Shown here: piece after piece, positions 1-8,390 of the stretch
Numbering within the stretch: position 1 is the first letter of the stretch
How the letters are laid out: every line of letters begins with the position of its first letter
Assembly: GCF_003696265.1 (NCBI RefSeq)
Contig: NZ_RFFH01000019.1
Location: 52,800-116,799, forward strand
Source of the DNA: Nocardia stercoris
GTDB taxonomy: Bacteria > Actinomycetota > Actinomycetes > Mycobacteriales > Mycobacteriaceae
Direction of reading: 5' to 3'
DNA length: 64,000 nt
The notes under the pieces: generated by a model
Told to the model about the DNA's origin: nothing
Database searches by the model: none
What the model saw: the letters and a program-made list of their open reading frames with translations, nothing else
Position numbers and translations under genes: made by a program

Positions 1-15
1 GGCCCAGATACGAAA

Positions 16-117
16 TCACAGCCCGGGGCTGTTCAACGGGCATGTCTTCCCCGACAGGGTGTCTGCACCGCAGGCGATGACGGCCAGCGCGGCGGTGGCG
101 ACCAGTAACGGAGTCAC
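16..117 (-). CDS. Possible 33-residue small protein (tentative)
   Basis: A short minus-strand frame with a GTG start and TGA stop lies beyond the etfD terminator hairpin. It would encode a hydrophobic stretch followed by a polar tail with two cysteines. The frame stays open upstream through the hairpin but has no ATG or GTG there. Codon third positions are G/C-rich, as in real genes here, but there is no good ribosome site. I do not recognise it, and chance is a serious alternative. Confidence 0.15.
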   Translation of the reverse strand: MTPLLVATAALAVIACGADTLSGKTCPLNSPGL

Positions 118-202
118 GAGAATTCCGCTGGCGGAATTGATCGCCGCGGATTCGGTCGCCGGGTCGGCGACGGCGGTCGCGTTGGGGGTACCGGCAGTGA
201 CG

Positions 203-240
203 AACTCGGCCCGGCCGTCCGAAGACGGCCGGGCCGAGTT
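203..240 (-). terminator. Strong intrinsic hairpin after etfD
   Basis: A perfect inverted repeat of about 17 bp (203-219 with 224-240) closes on a CGAA tetraloop. It starts about 20 bp beyond the etfD stop codon, so it is read as that gene's terminator. There is no long U-tract, as is usual in actinomycetes. Confidence 0.75.
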
Positions 241-260
241 GTCGGTGTGGGCGGCTCGGG

Positions 261-1060
261 TCAGCTCTTGCGGCTGCCCGGAGCCTTCGCGCCGGACTTG
301 AAGCCCAGGCCGCCCGGCTTGGCCGCCGGCGGGGCGGCGGCCGCGCCGTTGCCGTTGCCGTCGGTGGCGGCCGGTGCCGCGGGGGCCGCGGCGGCCGATG
401 CGGGAGCCTCGGCCGGTGATTCGGCCGGTGCCGGGGCGGTTTCCGCTGCCGGAGCCGCGCCGCCCGGAGCCTTGACGCCCGGGCGCTTGAAGCCGGACTT
501 CATGGCCAGGCCCTTGGCGGGCAGGGTCGGCTTGGTTTCGGTCGCAGCCGATTCCGGGGCCGGAGCGGCGGATTCCGTTGCGGGAGCGGCCGGTTCGGCC
601 GGGGTGGCGGCGGCCGGCGCGGCGGCGGGCTTGGCGCCCGGGGCCTTCGCGCCACCCTTCATGCCGAGTCCGCCGCCCGGTGCCTTGGCGCCACCCTTCA
701 TGCCCAGGCCGCCGGGCTTGGCGGTCGGGGTAGCCGGGGATTCGGCGGCGGCCGGAGCCTCGGCCTCGGCGGGGGCAGCGGCCTTGGCGCCGGGGGCCTT
801 GGCGGCACCCTTCATGCCGAGTCCGCCGCCCGGTGCCTTGGCGGCACCCTTCATGCCCAGTCCGCCGCCGGGCGCCTTGGCGGCACCCTTCATGCCCAGG
901 CCCTTCGCGGGAGCCGGTGCGGCAGCAGGGGTTTCGGCCTCATCGGCCGGAGCCGCGGCCTTGGCGCCGGGTGCCTTGGCGGCGCCCTTCATGCCGAGTC
1001 CGCCACCCGGTGCCTTGGCGGCACCCTTCATACCCAGGCCACCACCGGCCGGCTTCGCCG
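261..1060 (-). repeat. Lys/Gly-rich GLGMKGAAKAPG repeats in the EtfD tail
   Basis: This coding repeat contains nine 12-residue units. Seven read GLGMKG(A/G)AKAPG and two are diverged (GLAMKSGFKRPG and the final GLGFKSGAKAPG). They are separated by Ala/Pro/Glu-rich spacers of 15-40 residues. The repeats are strongly basic and the spacers acidic. The tail should be cytoplasmic if the Fe-S domains are. Confidence 0.85.
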
Positions 1061-3386
1061 CAGGCGCGGCGGCCGGAGCAGCCGCCTCCGCGACCACCTC
1101 GGGCTCGGGCTCGGCTTCCGGCTCCGGGGCGGCCTTCGGCTGCTGGATCACCTTCAGGTTCTCCGACAGGGTTTCCGGCGCGACCTTCTCGATCGACTGC
1201 AGCATCAGCTGCGCCACATCGACGACCTCGACGGCCTGGCCGATCTCGCCCGAGTCCTTGCGGGCGGTGACACCGTCGGTGAGCATCACGCGGCAGAACG
1301 GGCAGCCGGTCGCGATCATCGACGGCGAGTTACCGCCGTCCAGCGTGGAGAGCGCCTCGTCGACCCGGTCGATGTTGATCCGCTTACCGAGGTTCTCCTC
1401 CATCCACATGCGGGCACCACCGGCACCACAGCACATGGACCGCTCGCCGTGGCGCGGCATCTCGGTGAGCACCGCGCCGGCACCCTCCATCAGCTCACGC
1501 GGAGCGTTGTAGACCTTGTTGTGCCGGCCCAGGTAGCAGGGGTCGTGGTAGGTGACCTTCTCGGTCACCGGCGACACCGGCACCAGCTTCTTGGCCCGCA
1601 CCAGGCGGTTCAGCAGCTGGGTGTGGTGCACGACCTCGTAGGTGCCACCGACCTGCGGGTACTCGTTGTTCAGCGTGTTGAAGCAGTGCGCACAGGTGAC
1701 GACGATCTTCTTCTTCGCCTGCGGCACACCGTCGAACACCTCGTTCAGCATCTCGATGTTCTGCTGCGCGAGCTGCTGGAACAGGAACTCGTTACCGGCA
1801 CGGCGAGCCGAGTCACCGGTACAGGTCTCGCCCTGGCCCAGCACCATGAACTTCACGCCCGCGGTGGCGAGCAGTTCGGCGACCGCCTTCGTGGTCCGCT
1901 TGGCGCGGTCCTCGTAGGCACCGGCGCAACCGACCCAGAACAGGTACTCGTAGCCGTCGAAGCTGTCGGCGTCCTGCTGGAAGACCGGAATGTCGAAGTC
2001 CAGCTCGGAGATCCAGTTGATCCGGTCCTTGGCGTTCTGGCCCCAGGGGTTGCCCTTGTTCTCCAGGTTCTTGAACAGACCCGCGAGCTCGGAGGGGAAC
2101 TCCGACTCGATCAGCACCTGGTAGCGGCGCATGTCGATGATGTGGTCGACGTGCTCGATGTCCACCGGGCACTGCTCGACACACGCACCACAGGTGGTGC
2201 AGCTCCACAGCACCTCGGGGTCGATGATGCCGTTGACGTCTTCGCCGCCGACCAGCGGCCGCTCGGCCTCGGCGCGCGCGTCGGCCGAGATCTTCGCCAG
2301 TGCGGCCTCGTTCGGCTTGCCGTCCGCGTCGACCAGGCCGATCTCGTCGCCGCCCATGTCCTTGCGGCCACCGGCCAGCAGGTAGGGCGCCTTGGCGTAA
2401 CCGTGGTCGCGCAGCGACATGATCAGCAGCTTCGGCGACAGCGGCTTACCGGTGTTCCACGCGGGGCACTGCGACTGGCAGCGACCGCACTCGGTGCAGG
2501 TGGTGACGTCGAGGATGTCCTTCCAGGAGAAGTCCTCGAACTTGCCCACACCCAGGGTGTCGGTGTCGGCGTCGACGTTCTCCATGTCGAGGGCCTTGCC
2601 GTTCGACATCATCGGCTTGGCGGCACCGAGGGCGACCGAGCCGTCCTTCTCGCGCTTGAAGTAGATGTTGAAGAACGCGGCGAACCGGTGCCACGCCACA
2701 CCCCAGGTGACGCTGCGGCCGACGAAGTAGAGGAAGGCCATACCCGAGATCAGCTTCACGAAGGCGAAGATCGAGATCAGGGTGACGTTCGCGGGGATGA
2801 TCGTCGACAGCGGGCCGGTCAGGAAGTCGGTCCACTCGTACTCGCCCTCGAGCGACAGCACACCGGCCTTCACGAAGATCATGCCGATGCCCTCCATGAG
2901 GACGATCGCTTCGATCACGTAGGCGGGGACGAACTTCGAACCGCTGAAGCGGGACAGCCGGGCCGGGACGCGGGGGTGGTTGAGCTGGCGGATGATGATC
3001 AGCGTCACGATGCCGACCACGGTGGCAATGCCCAGGATCTCGTCGCCGAGGTGGAACCACCACTGGTCACCGACGATCGGCCACGCCCAGGTGGGCTTGA
3101 AGGTCTGGCCGTAGGCCTCGAACCAGAACTGGGCGCCGGCGATGAAGCCGAACATGACCAGCCAGTGCGCCCAGCCGACGGTCCGGAACTTGTTCATCCG
3201 GGTGTGGGCGATGAACTCGACCAGCATCGTCTTGAAGCGGGGGATGAACGGCCGCCAGCGGTCCGGGGCCGATTGGCCCACCCGGATCACGTTGACGATC
3301 TTCCCGACGCCGAGGACGAAGGAGCCCCAGGCCACCAAGCTGAGCAGCGCTCCTATGGTGCCCAGCGTCACTGTCAGGGCATTCAT
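261..3386 (-). CDS. etfD: EtfD-type membrane (Fe-S) oxidoreductase (Rv0338c-like)
   Basis: A 1041-residue membrane oxidoreductase related to HdrD/GlpC and M. tuberculosis Rv0338c. Rv0338c is known as EtfD and is thought to pass electrons from EtfBA to the quinone pool during fatty-acid beta-oxidation. Seen: several N-terminal membrane segments (about residues 1-240, NarI-like); two 4Fe-4S motifs, CTECGRCQSQCP near residue 296 and CTTCGACVEQCP near 394; then two CCG-type cysteine domains (HDPCYLGRHN near 612, CCGAGG near 650). From about residue 775 the protein becomes an Ala/Pro tail with nine copies of a GLGMKGAAKAPG-like repeat. The ATG at 3386 has a GGAAGG ribosome site. It is transcribed alone, behind two palindromic operators. 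Function is inferred from the family; the tail's role is unknown. Confidence 0.9.
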   Translation of the reverse strand: MNALTVTLGTIGALLSLVAWGSFVLGVGKIVNVIRVGQSAPDRWRPFIPRFKTMLVEFIAHTRMNKFRTVGWAHWLVMFGFIAGAQFWFEAYGQTFKPTWAWPIVGDQWWFHLGDEILGIATVVGIVTLIIIRQLNHPRVPARLSRFSGSKFVPAYVIEAIVLMEGIGMIFVKAGVLSLEGEYEWTDFLTGPLSTIIPANVTLISIFAFVKLISGMAFLYFVGRSVTWGVAWHRFAAFFNIYFKREKDGSVALGAAKPMMSNGKALDMENVDADTDTLGVGKFEDFSWKDILDVTTCTECGRCQSQCPAWNTGKPLSPKLLIMSLRDHGYAKAPYLLAGGRKDMGGDEIGLVDADGKPNEAALAKISADARAEAERPLVGGEDVNGIIDPEVLWSCTTCGACVEQCPVDIEHVDHIIDMRRYQVLIESEFPSELAGLFKNLENKGNPWGQNAKDRINWISELDFDIPVFQQDADSFDGYEYLFWVGCAGAYEDRAKRTTKAVAELLATAGVKFMVLGQGETCTGDSARRAGNEFLFQQLAQQNIEMLNEVFDGVPQAKKKIVVTCAHCFNTLNNEYPQVGGTYEVVHHTQLLNRLVRAKKLVPVSPVTEKVTYHDPCYLGRHNKVYNAPRELMEGAGAVLTEMPRHGERSMCCGAGGARMWMEENLGKRINIDRVDEALSTLDGGNSPSMIATGCPFCRVMLTDGVTARKDSGEIGQAVEVVDVAQLMLQSIEKVAPETLSENLKVIQQPKAAPEPEAEPEPEVVAEAAAPAAAPAAKPAGGGLGMKGAAKAPGGGLGMKGAAKAPGAKAAAPADEAETPAAAPAPAKGLGMKGAAKAPGGGLGMKGAAKAPGGGLGMKGAAKAPGAKAAAPAEAEAPAAAESPATPTAKPGGLGMKGGAKAPGGGLGMKGGAKAPGAKPAAAPAAATPAEPAAPATESAAPAPESAATETKPTLPAKGLAMKSGFKRPGVKAPGGAAPAAETAPAPAESPAEAPASAAAAPAAPAATDGNGNGAAAAPPAAKPGGLGFKSGAKAPGSRKS

Positions 3387-3456
3387 GTCGCGACCTTCCT
3401 TCGGTTCGACGTGCGTTGAGGCGGCAGGGCTGATGCCGCCTCGGTTGCACGTATCG

Positions 3457-3488
3457 TAACGATCGTTAAGTTACTCGCTAGTAACTTA
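3457..3488. promoter_or_regulatory. Two overlapping palindromic operators upstream of etfD
   Basis: TAACGATCGTTA at 3457-3468 is a perfect 12-bp palindrome. It overlaps a second dyad, TAAGTTACT (3467-3475), four bases, AGTAACTTA (3480-3488), with perfect 9-bp arms. They lie 70-100 bp upstream of the etfD start. The size and symmetry fit TetR-family operators, so a fatty-acid-responsive repressor is plausible for a beta-oxidation gene. The regulator is not identified here. Confidence 0.7.
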
Positions 3489-3850
3489 CCGCGTGACTCT
3501 ATGGTCGCAGGTCTCCGGCCGCAGCTGAACCGGCCCTGACCAGCATTGTCTGTGAGACATTTCACGCTATCCCGCACGGAATCCGCACTAGCGCGGCCGG
3601 GCGGAATCGGCAAAAGGTGCAATGCCGACCGGAAAGACTGCTGGTCAACAGACCTGTTGTGGGAAAAGGCGTCTCGCATCTGGACGCGCATTCGACTACG
3701 CTGCATCCGGACCCACTCGTTTGTCCGCGAAATCGCCTCGCTCGGGGAGGGTTCGGAGGCTCGACAGCCTCCGGCTGCGCCAGGTCAGCCCGGCGCGCGC
3801 AGGCGAAACGCGGACACAGCCCGAACCTGATGACGGATTGGATCAACTGA
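3489..3850. promoter_or_regulatory. Intergenic region between etfD and the secreted-protein gene
   Basis: I see no convincing gene in these 360 bases. Two small dyads are present: CAACAG-ac-CTGTTG at 3646-3659, and a GGAGGCT/AGCCTCC hairpin with loop CGAC at 3755-3772. The hairpin would fall in the 5' leader of the gene starting at 3851. No clear -35/-10 pair could be assigned. Confidence 0.4.
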
Positions 3851-4657
3851 ATGAAGCTCAGTAGCTCCACTGCGGCCGCGGCCCTGGTGGTCGGCGCGCT
3901 CGCGGTCGGCTTCGGCACCGCGCACGCAGCGCCCGCACCCGCACCGGCCGACATCGCCTACTCGGTCAAGCTCGTCGACCACACCGTGGTCGCCAAGCTC
4001 GCCGGCGGCACCTTCGCGCTGAGCACCCTGCCCGGCGCCACCCCGGAAGCTCCCGCCCAGCAGGTCCTCGACATCAAGGACGCCACCGGCGCGCTCGCCG
4101 CCCAGCTGCCGCTCAACTTCCGCCTCGCCGGCACCCAGATCCCGGTGCAGCCGCAGATCGGCGACAACGGCGCCAGCGTCGCGCTGGTCCCCACCGCCCC
4201 GACCGGCCTGGTCGTCGACACGTCCGCGCCGATCGACGCGCTCGCCGTCCCGGCCCCCGCCGCCCCGGCCGCTGGTCAGGCACCGGCGGCCGCGCAGCTC
4301 AGCGACATCGCCTCCGACACCGAGAACCAGCGGGCGATGGCCGACTTCTCGACCAAGTTCGGCCTCGCCACCTCGATCGGGACCTTCGTCGGTACGGCTC
4401 TCGGCTGCATCCTCACCATCTTCGTCGGCTGCGCGCCGGGCGCCGCGGTCGGCGGAATCGTCGGCACCATGCTCACCGGTGGCCCGGTGCTCATGTCGAG
4501 TGGCATCGATCTGCTGAACACCATGCGGGCCGCGCCGGGCACCACCCGCTGGACCGACCAGGCGCTCGCCGCGGCGGCCGCCCAGGGTGGCGACCAGGCC
4601 GCTTCGCGGACCAGCGCTGTCCCGGCCCCGGCCCCGGCCCCCGCCGGCGACAACTAG
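3851..4657 (+). CDS. Secreted Ala-rich protein of unknown function
   Basis: This 268-residue protein has a clear signal peptide (MKLSSS, hydrophobic core, cleavage after AHA near residue 26). A mature domain of about 110 residues follows, then a Pro/Ala linker. Near residues 175-225 is a hydrophobic, glycine-zipper-like segment with two cysteines (LGCILTIFVGCAPGAA). The end is a Pro/Ala tail. Small secreted proteins with this layout are common in Nocardia, but I know of no assigned role. The ATG at 3851 is chosen because it gives a complete signal peptide; the ribosome site is weak. A hairpin follows at 4689. Confidence 0.75.
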   Translation: MKLSSSTAAAALVVGALAVGFGTAHAAPAPAPADIAYSVKLVDHTVVAKLAGGTFALSTLPGATPEAPAQQVLDIKDATGALAAQLPLNFRLAGTQIPVQPQIGDNGASVALVPTAPTGLVVDTSAPIDALAVPAPAAPAAGQAPAAAQLSDIASDTENQRAMADFSTKFGLATSIGTFVGTALGCILTIFVGCAPGAAVGGIVGTMLTGGPVLMSSGIDLLNTMRAAPGTTRWTDQALAAAAAQGGDQAASRTSAVPAPAPAPAGDN

Positions 4658-4688
4658 CGATCACCAGGCCTTCGGGCCGTAACGACCT

Positions 4689-4718
4689 CGAGCGGTCCGC
4701 CCTCCGGCGGGCCGCTCG
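4689..4718 (+). terminator. Intrinsic hairpin after the secreted-protein gene
   Basis: CGAGCGGTCCGCC (4689-4701) pairs with GGCGGGCCGCTCG (4706-4718) over 13 positions with one G-U pair and a four-base loop. It starts 32 bp after the stop codon at 4657. Confidence 0.7.
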
Positions 4719-4983
4719 ACTCGTCTCGGCGACAACCACATTCGGCTCCGCTGCGCCCCATCGCCGGGTGTGCCGTGCGTTTGCGTGGAACATCCTGCAT
4801 GTGCTCGATGCAAGCACGCTCGCAGGGCCGCACCGCGGCGCCCCGCTGTCGGTGAGTGTTGTGTTGATAGGCGTACGTCACCGCGTGCTCGGGCCGGGGC
4901 AACGATGGATTCGGCTGGGGGCGATGGATGTCGGACAGGTGTCGTGCGGGCACGGTCGGAGGTGCGGCCCTAGGATCCGAGGT

Positions 4984-5871
4984 ATGCGGATCTGGGGCCG
5001 GGTTGCCTTGTTGCTCACTGTCGGTGCTGTTTTCGCTACCCCTGCAGGGGCATCCGCTGATGAGGTCGGGGTTCCGGCGACGGTGTGCGGAACTCCGTTG
5101 TCCGACGGCGAACTGGACTCCATAGCGCGGCTGTCGGATTCAGTGGCGGCTGGCGAAGATGCGCTGGCGCAGTTGGAATCCGGTGTGGCGCGGCTGCACG
5201 AGATCACCGCGATCTTGAACTCGCACGGCGATCGGCGGGGGCTCTTCGGAATCGGGCTCGATGCCGTCGAACAGGACGCGGTGATGCCGTTGCAGCGCGA
5301 TCCGGGCGCGTTCGAGAATCGGGACTACGCGCACGCGATCAGCCTCGACCTGCTGAGCCGGTACCTGCGGAACCTGCATGCCGAATTCACCGGTGGCACA
5401 GTGGAACCGCACTGGGCGCACTACTTCGACCTCGCCGGTCGCTGCGACATCTCACCGGCCCGGGTCGCGATGGCCGGGTACGACGCGCACCTGACCGTGG
5501 ACCTGTCGTATTCGGTCGCGGCCATGGGCAGCCGGATCGAGAACTCCGCCGACTACTTCAAGATCGTCGCCACCATCGCGGCCGCCGGAGACGAGATCGT
5601 CGACCGGACCGAGGATGTGTACCACGCGGATCTCGGACCGCTGTGGCGGTTCTACTTCCTCGGCGAGGGCCTGGACCAGCTCGTCGGCAAGGGCGTCGCC
5701 ACCCGGCCCATGCTGGTGCTGGCCGATGTCGGCGCCAACGTCGTCATCTTCGGAAACGGCCTGAGCCTGGAGAATCCGGCCCTGCACGACCCCACCGCCG
5801 CCGAGATCGGCGGCCTGTACGGCGCCGCCGACACGGCGTTCGACGTGCTGAGCGGGCTGCACGCGCTGTAG
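4984..5871 (+). CDS. Secreted DUF5995-like protein
   Basis: This 295-residue protein starts MRIWGRVALLL with a typical signal peptide cleaved after GASA. The mature part is mostly helical. It carries the pattern WAHYFDLAGRC followed by a stretch of type AGYDAHLTVDLSY, which resembles the conserved core of DUF5995, an actinobacterial family without known function. ATG 4984 is preferred over upstream in-frame starts because only it begins at the signal peptide. The region 4719-4983 upstream holds no other supported gene. It converges with the NRDE gene, 14 bp away. The family call rests on remembered motif shape and is moderate. Confidence 0.65.
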   Translation: MRIWGRVALLLTVGAVFATPAGASADEVGVPATVCGTPLSDGELDSIARLSDSVAAGEDALAQLESGVARLHEITAILNSHGDRRGLFGIGLDAVEQDAVMPLQRDPGAFENRDYAHAISLDLLSRYLRNLHAEFTGGTVEPHWAHYFDLAGRCDISPARVAMAGYDAHLTVDLSYSVAAMGSRIENSADYFKIVATIAAAGDEIVDRTEDVYHADLGPLWRFYFLGEGLDQLVGKGVATRPMLVLADVGANVVIFGNGLSLENPALHDPTAAEIGGLYGAADTAFDVLSGLHAL

Positions 5872-5885
5872 CGGCCGTCGGCCGG

Positions 5886-6728
5886 TCAGTCGGCGAGCTC
5901 GAGCCGCCCCATGAGGGTGGTCGCGCCCAGTTGCCGGCCGCCCTGCCCGAAAACCCGCTCCGCCATGGTGAACGAGCCGTCGGCGCGCACCAGCAGTACC
6001 GAACTCGCGCGCGTGCCGTGAATGTCGTTGTGCACGAAGCGCGCCGACGCCGAACGCTCCAGGTCCAGCGGCAGGCCGGTCTGCGGGAGGTCCGCGTCGG
6101 GTGCCACGACCGCGTCGGCCAGCAGGGTGAAATAGGCGTCCGGGTCGGCGGGATCGTGCTCCACCACCCGAGCGAGCTCGGTCAGGCCGGAGGCGACCTT
6201 CGGCCACGCCACGCTGCCGGTATCGGTGCGCAGCGGCTCGCGCGCGCCCACCGGCAGCGACGCCAGCACCGCGCTGTTCGACAGTCCGTGCAGTCCCGGG
6301 CCGAGTTCCAGTGGGGCAATGGCACTTCGGTTGCTGTGCCACCACAGCGAATCCAGATCCGACACCAGCAGGTTGTAGCCGTTGTATTCGTCCGGCGCCG
6401 CCGCCACCGACCGCAGGAACTTCTCCGGTTCCGCGCCGCCGCCCAGGAAGTCGAGCAGCAGCGCCCCTCGCGAGCGGGTATCGGCCCGCGCCTCCCGCGG
6501 GCCGCGCACATTCGTCACCGCCGCGAACCGCCGCGCCTGTGCCTGCATGCCCAGCCAGGTGCCCGGCACTCCGGACGGCGCGCCCACATCCCGGCCCGCC
6601 AGCATCCCGGGTAACTCGTCCCACCAGCGCAGCGATTCGGTCGGGCGGGTGAAGAACTCGTCGCGATTGGCCGCCACGATCAGCCGGAACTCGGGGTGCG
6701 CGCGCCACCCCGCCAACACCAGACACAT
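5886..6728 (-). CDS. NRDE (TANGO2) family protein
   Basis: This 280-residue protein has the family hallmark NRDEF near residue 20 and begins Met-Cys. The N-terminal cysteine is characteristic, and such proteins may act as N-terminal nucleophile hydrolases, though no reaction is firmly established. TANGO2 relatives have been linked to haem or acyl-lipid handling. The start is fixed at ATG 6728 by a TGGAGG ribosome site just upstream; longer starts would bury the Cys. It appears monocistronic and convergent with the DUF5995-like gene. Confidence 0.8.
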   Translation of the reverse strand: MCLVLAGWRAHPEFRLIVAANRDEFFTRPTESLRWWDELPGMLAGRDVGAPSGVPGTWLGMQAQARRFAAVTNVRGPREARADTRSRGALLLDFLGGGAEPEKFLRSVAAAPDEYNGYNLLVSDLDSLWWHSNRSAIAPLELGPGLHGLSNSAVLASLPVGAREPLRTDTGSVAWPKVASGLTELARVVEHDPADPDAYFTLLADAVVAPDADLPQTGLPLDLERSASARFVHNDIHGTRASSVLLVRADGSFTMAERVFGQGGRQLGATTLMGRLELAD

Positions 6729-6812
6729 ACCTCCAGGATGCCGGACGTCGGTGAACAATCGGAACGCCGGAACACCGCCGAAACCCCACCGCACGCTGCC
6801 CCCCGGACAGCG

Positions 6813-6849
6813 GAACGGCCGGTGGTCCCGCAGGACCGACCGGCCGTTC
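6813..6849 (-). terminator. Strong hairpin after the first S1 protease
   Basis: A 16-bp stem (6813-6828 with 6833-6849, one bulged G) closes on loop CGCA. It lies 18 bp beyond the protease stop codon and before the NRDE gene. Confidence 0.75.
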
Positions 6850-6866
6850 GCTTCGTCGGTGAGATG

Positions 6867-8279
6867 TCAGTTGGTGCGGATCGACAGACCCGGGTTCTCG
6901 TCCAGCACCGCCTGGATCGGCTGCCCGTACAGCTGCGGTGTGTTGCCGGTGATCATGCCGTTGATGTCGGCGACCTGGCAGTACTGGTTCAGCACCTGGT
7001 CGATGTCGGGCTGCCCGACGATCTTGTTGTCCGGCACCGACGAGGCGCTCGAGATACCCAGCGCGGAGGTGCCGGTGATGATCGGACCACCGCTGTCGCC
7101 CTGCACGGCGCAGATGTTCGCCGAGAAGCTGTGCGTCATCTGGCGGCTGCCGACCTGCACGACCTGGTCGACCGCGTTCACGGTGCCGCAGTTGAAACCA
7201 CTGCGGGAACCCGACTTGCAGACCGGCGCGCCCACCACCGGCAGCGCGGTACCGGTCAGCGTGACCGGCGCCTGACCCGGCACCCGCACCAGCGAGTTGC
7301 TGAACCGGCCGGCGTTGTCGCCGTTGATGGCGACGATCGAGTAGTCCTCGTTGGCGAGCGAAGACTGGGAGATCGTGCCGACCTGAACGCCGGTCGAGTC
7401 ACCGACCAGGTCGTACACGGTCGCGGCGGCGTCGGTACCGGCAGTGGAAACATTCGGGTTGCAGTGTCCGGCAGTGATGTTCACGACATTGCCGTTCGCG
7501 TCGGTGCCGTTGAAGCCCAGCGAGCACCGCAGCGACCGCTCCGGCGTCCGCGCCACGTACCCGTCACCCGCGGCCTCCGACCCGCCCGGACCGCCACCGG
7601 CGCTCACGCCGACGGCCGAACCGTCGATCGGTTCCGCGACGACCGGGGGAGCAGTCACCAGCACTCGCGTCGGGTCGATGAAACTCGGCATCGGCAGGCC
7701 GGCCTTGTCCACGCGCACGGCCACGGTGTTGTTGGCGATGTCGACCACGGCGCCACGCACCGCCTCGGCGGTGTCGTGCGGCTGACCGGTCAGCCACATC
7801 TGGAAGGCCGCCTTCTCCTCGCTCAGCTGATCGGCGGACTTGGCGACGTCCCGGACCTGGAAACCGGCGTTCTGCGCGGCCTGGCGGGCCGCGCCCGCGC
7901 CCGCACCGTGGGTCAGGCCCACGATCGGGTTGCCGGCCTGGTCCAGCCACGCGCCGCCGAACACCGCCGGATACTGCTGCTGCGCGGTAGCTGCGAACGC
8001 GCCCAGCTGTTGCGCCACATCCGCGCGGTGCAGATAGTCGGCCGGGGACAGCTTCAGGTCACGCTGGACGGCGTCGACCAGGTCCGCGGGGAGTGCCACC
8101 GACGGGACCGGAGCCGGAGCGGGGTCGGCGGCCGCCTGTGCGACGAACGGACCGGCCACCAGCAGCGCGGCGGAGGCCACCACCGTGGCCTTGCGTAGGG
8201 TGGACTGCGCCGTGCGGGCCGCAGTGCTCGAGTGAGTACGTGGCAGGAGCATGAGGCGACTATATGGGTTCGTGGACAT
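6867..8279 (-). CDS. Secreted S1-family serine protease with pro-domain
   Basis: A 470-residue chymotrypsin-fold protease of the alpha-lytic/streptogrisin type. A signal peptide (about residues 1-50) precedes a pro-region of about 150 residues. The catalytic domain has His272 (ITAGHC), Asp312 (NEDYSIV) and Ser396 (QGDSGGP). Three cysteine pairs are likely, at RCSLGF/AGHC, VCKSG/NCGTV and ICAVQ/QYCQV. The long pro-region probably assists folding and is then cleaved. It lies 111 bp downstream of a paralogue on the same strand. The start at 8279 has GGTAGG upstream; ATG 8252 is possible but lacks a ribosome site. Confidence 0.88.
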   Translation of the reverse strand: MSTNPYSRLMLLPRTHSSTAARTAQSTLRKATVVASAALLVAGPFVAQAAADPAPAPVPSVALPADLVDAVQRDLKLSPADYLHRADVAQQLGAFAATAQQQYPAVFGGAWLDQAGNPIVGLTHGAGAGAARQAAQNAGFQVRDVAKSADQLSEEKAAFQMWLTGQPHDTAEAVRGAVVDIANNTVAVRVDKAGLPMPSFIDPTRVLVTAPPVVAEPIDGSAVGVSAGGGPGGSEAAGDGYVARTPERSLRCSLGFNGTDANGNVVNITAGHCNPNVSTAGTDAAATVYDLVGDSTGVQVGTISQSSLANEDYSIVAINGDNAGRFSNSLVRVPGQAPVTLTGTALPVVGAPVCKSGSRSGFNCGTVNAVDQVVQVGSRQMTHSFSANICAVQGDSGGPIITGTSALGISSASSVPDNKIVGQPDIDQVLNQYCQVADINGMITGNTPQLYGQPIQAVLDENPGLSIRTN

Positions 8280-8390
8280 GATGCCTACCGATCGACCGGA
8301 TTGTGACAGGGCCCGCTGGACGGATCACCGCATGTCCGCCGGGTATTTGCGAACAATTCACGGGCTGTTGCGGGCACCGGAAGTAACGGC

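Noticed and set aside
59..301. Plus-strand 80-codon frame at the left end
   Set aside because: It runs through the etfD terminator hairpin and into etfD itself, starts at an unsupported GTG and matches nothing.
1449..3419. Long open frame on the plus strand opposite etfD
   Set aside because: It mirrors the codon bias of etfD, has no family motif, and etfD has unmistakable Fe-S motifs and a ribosome site.
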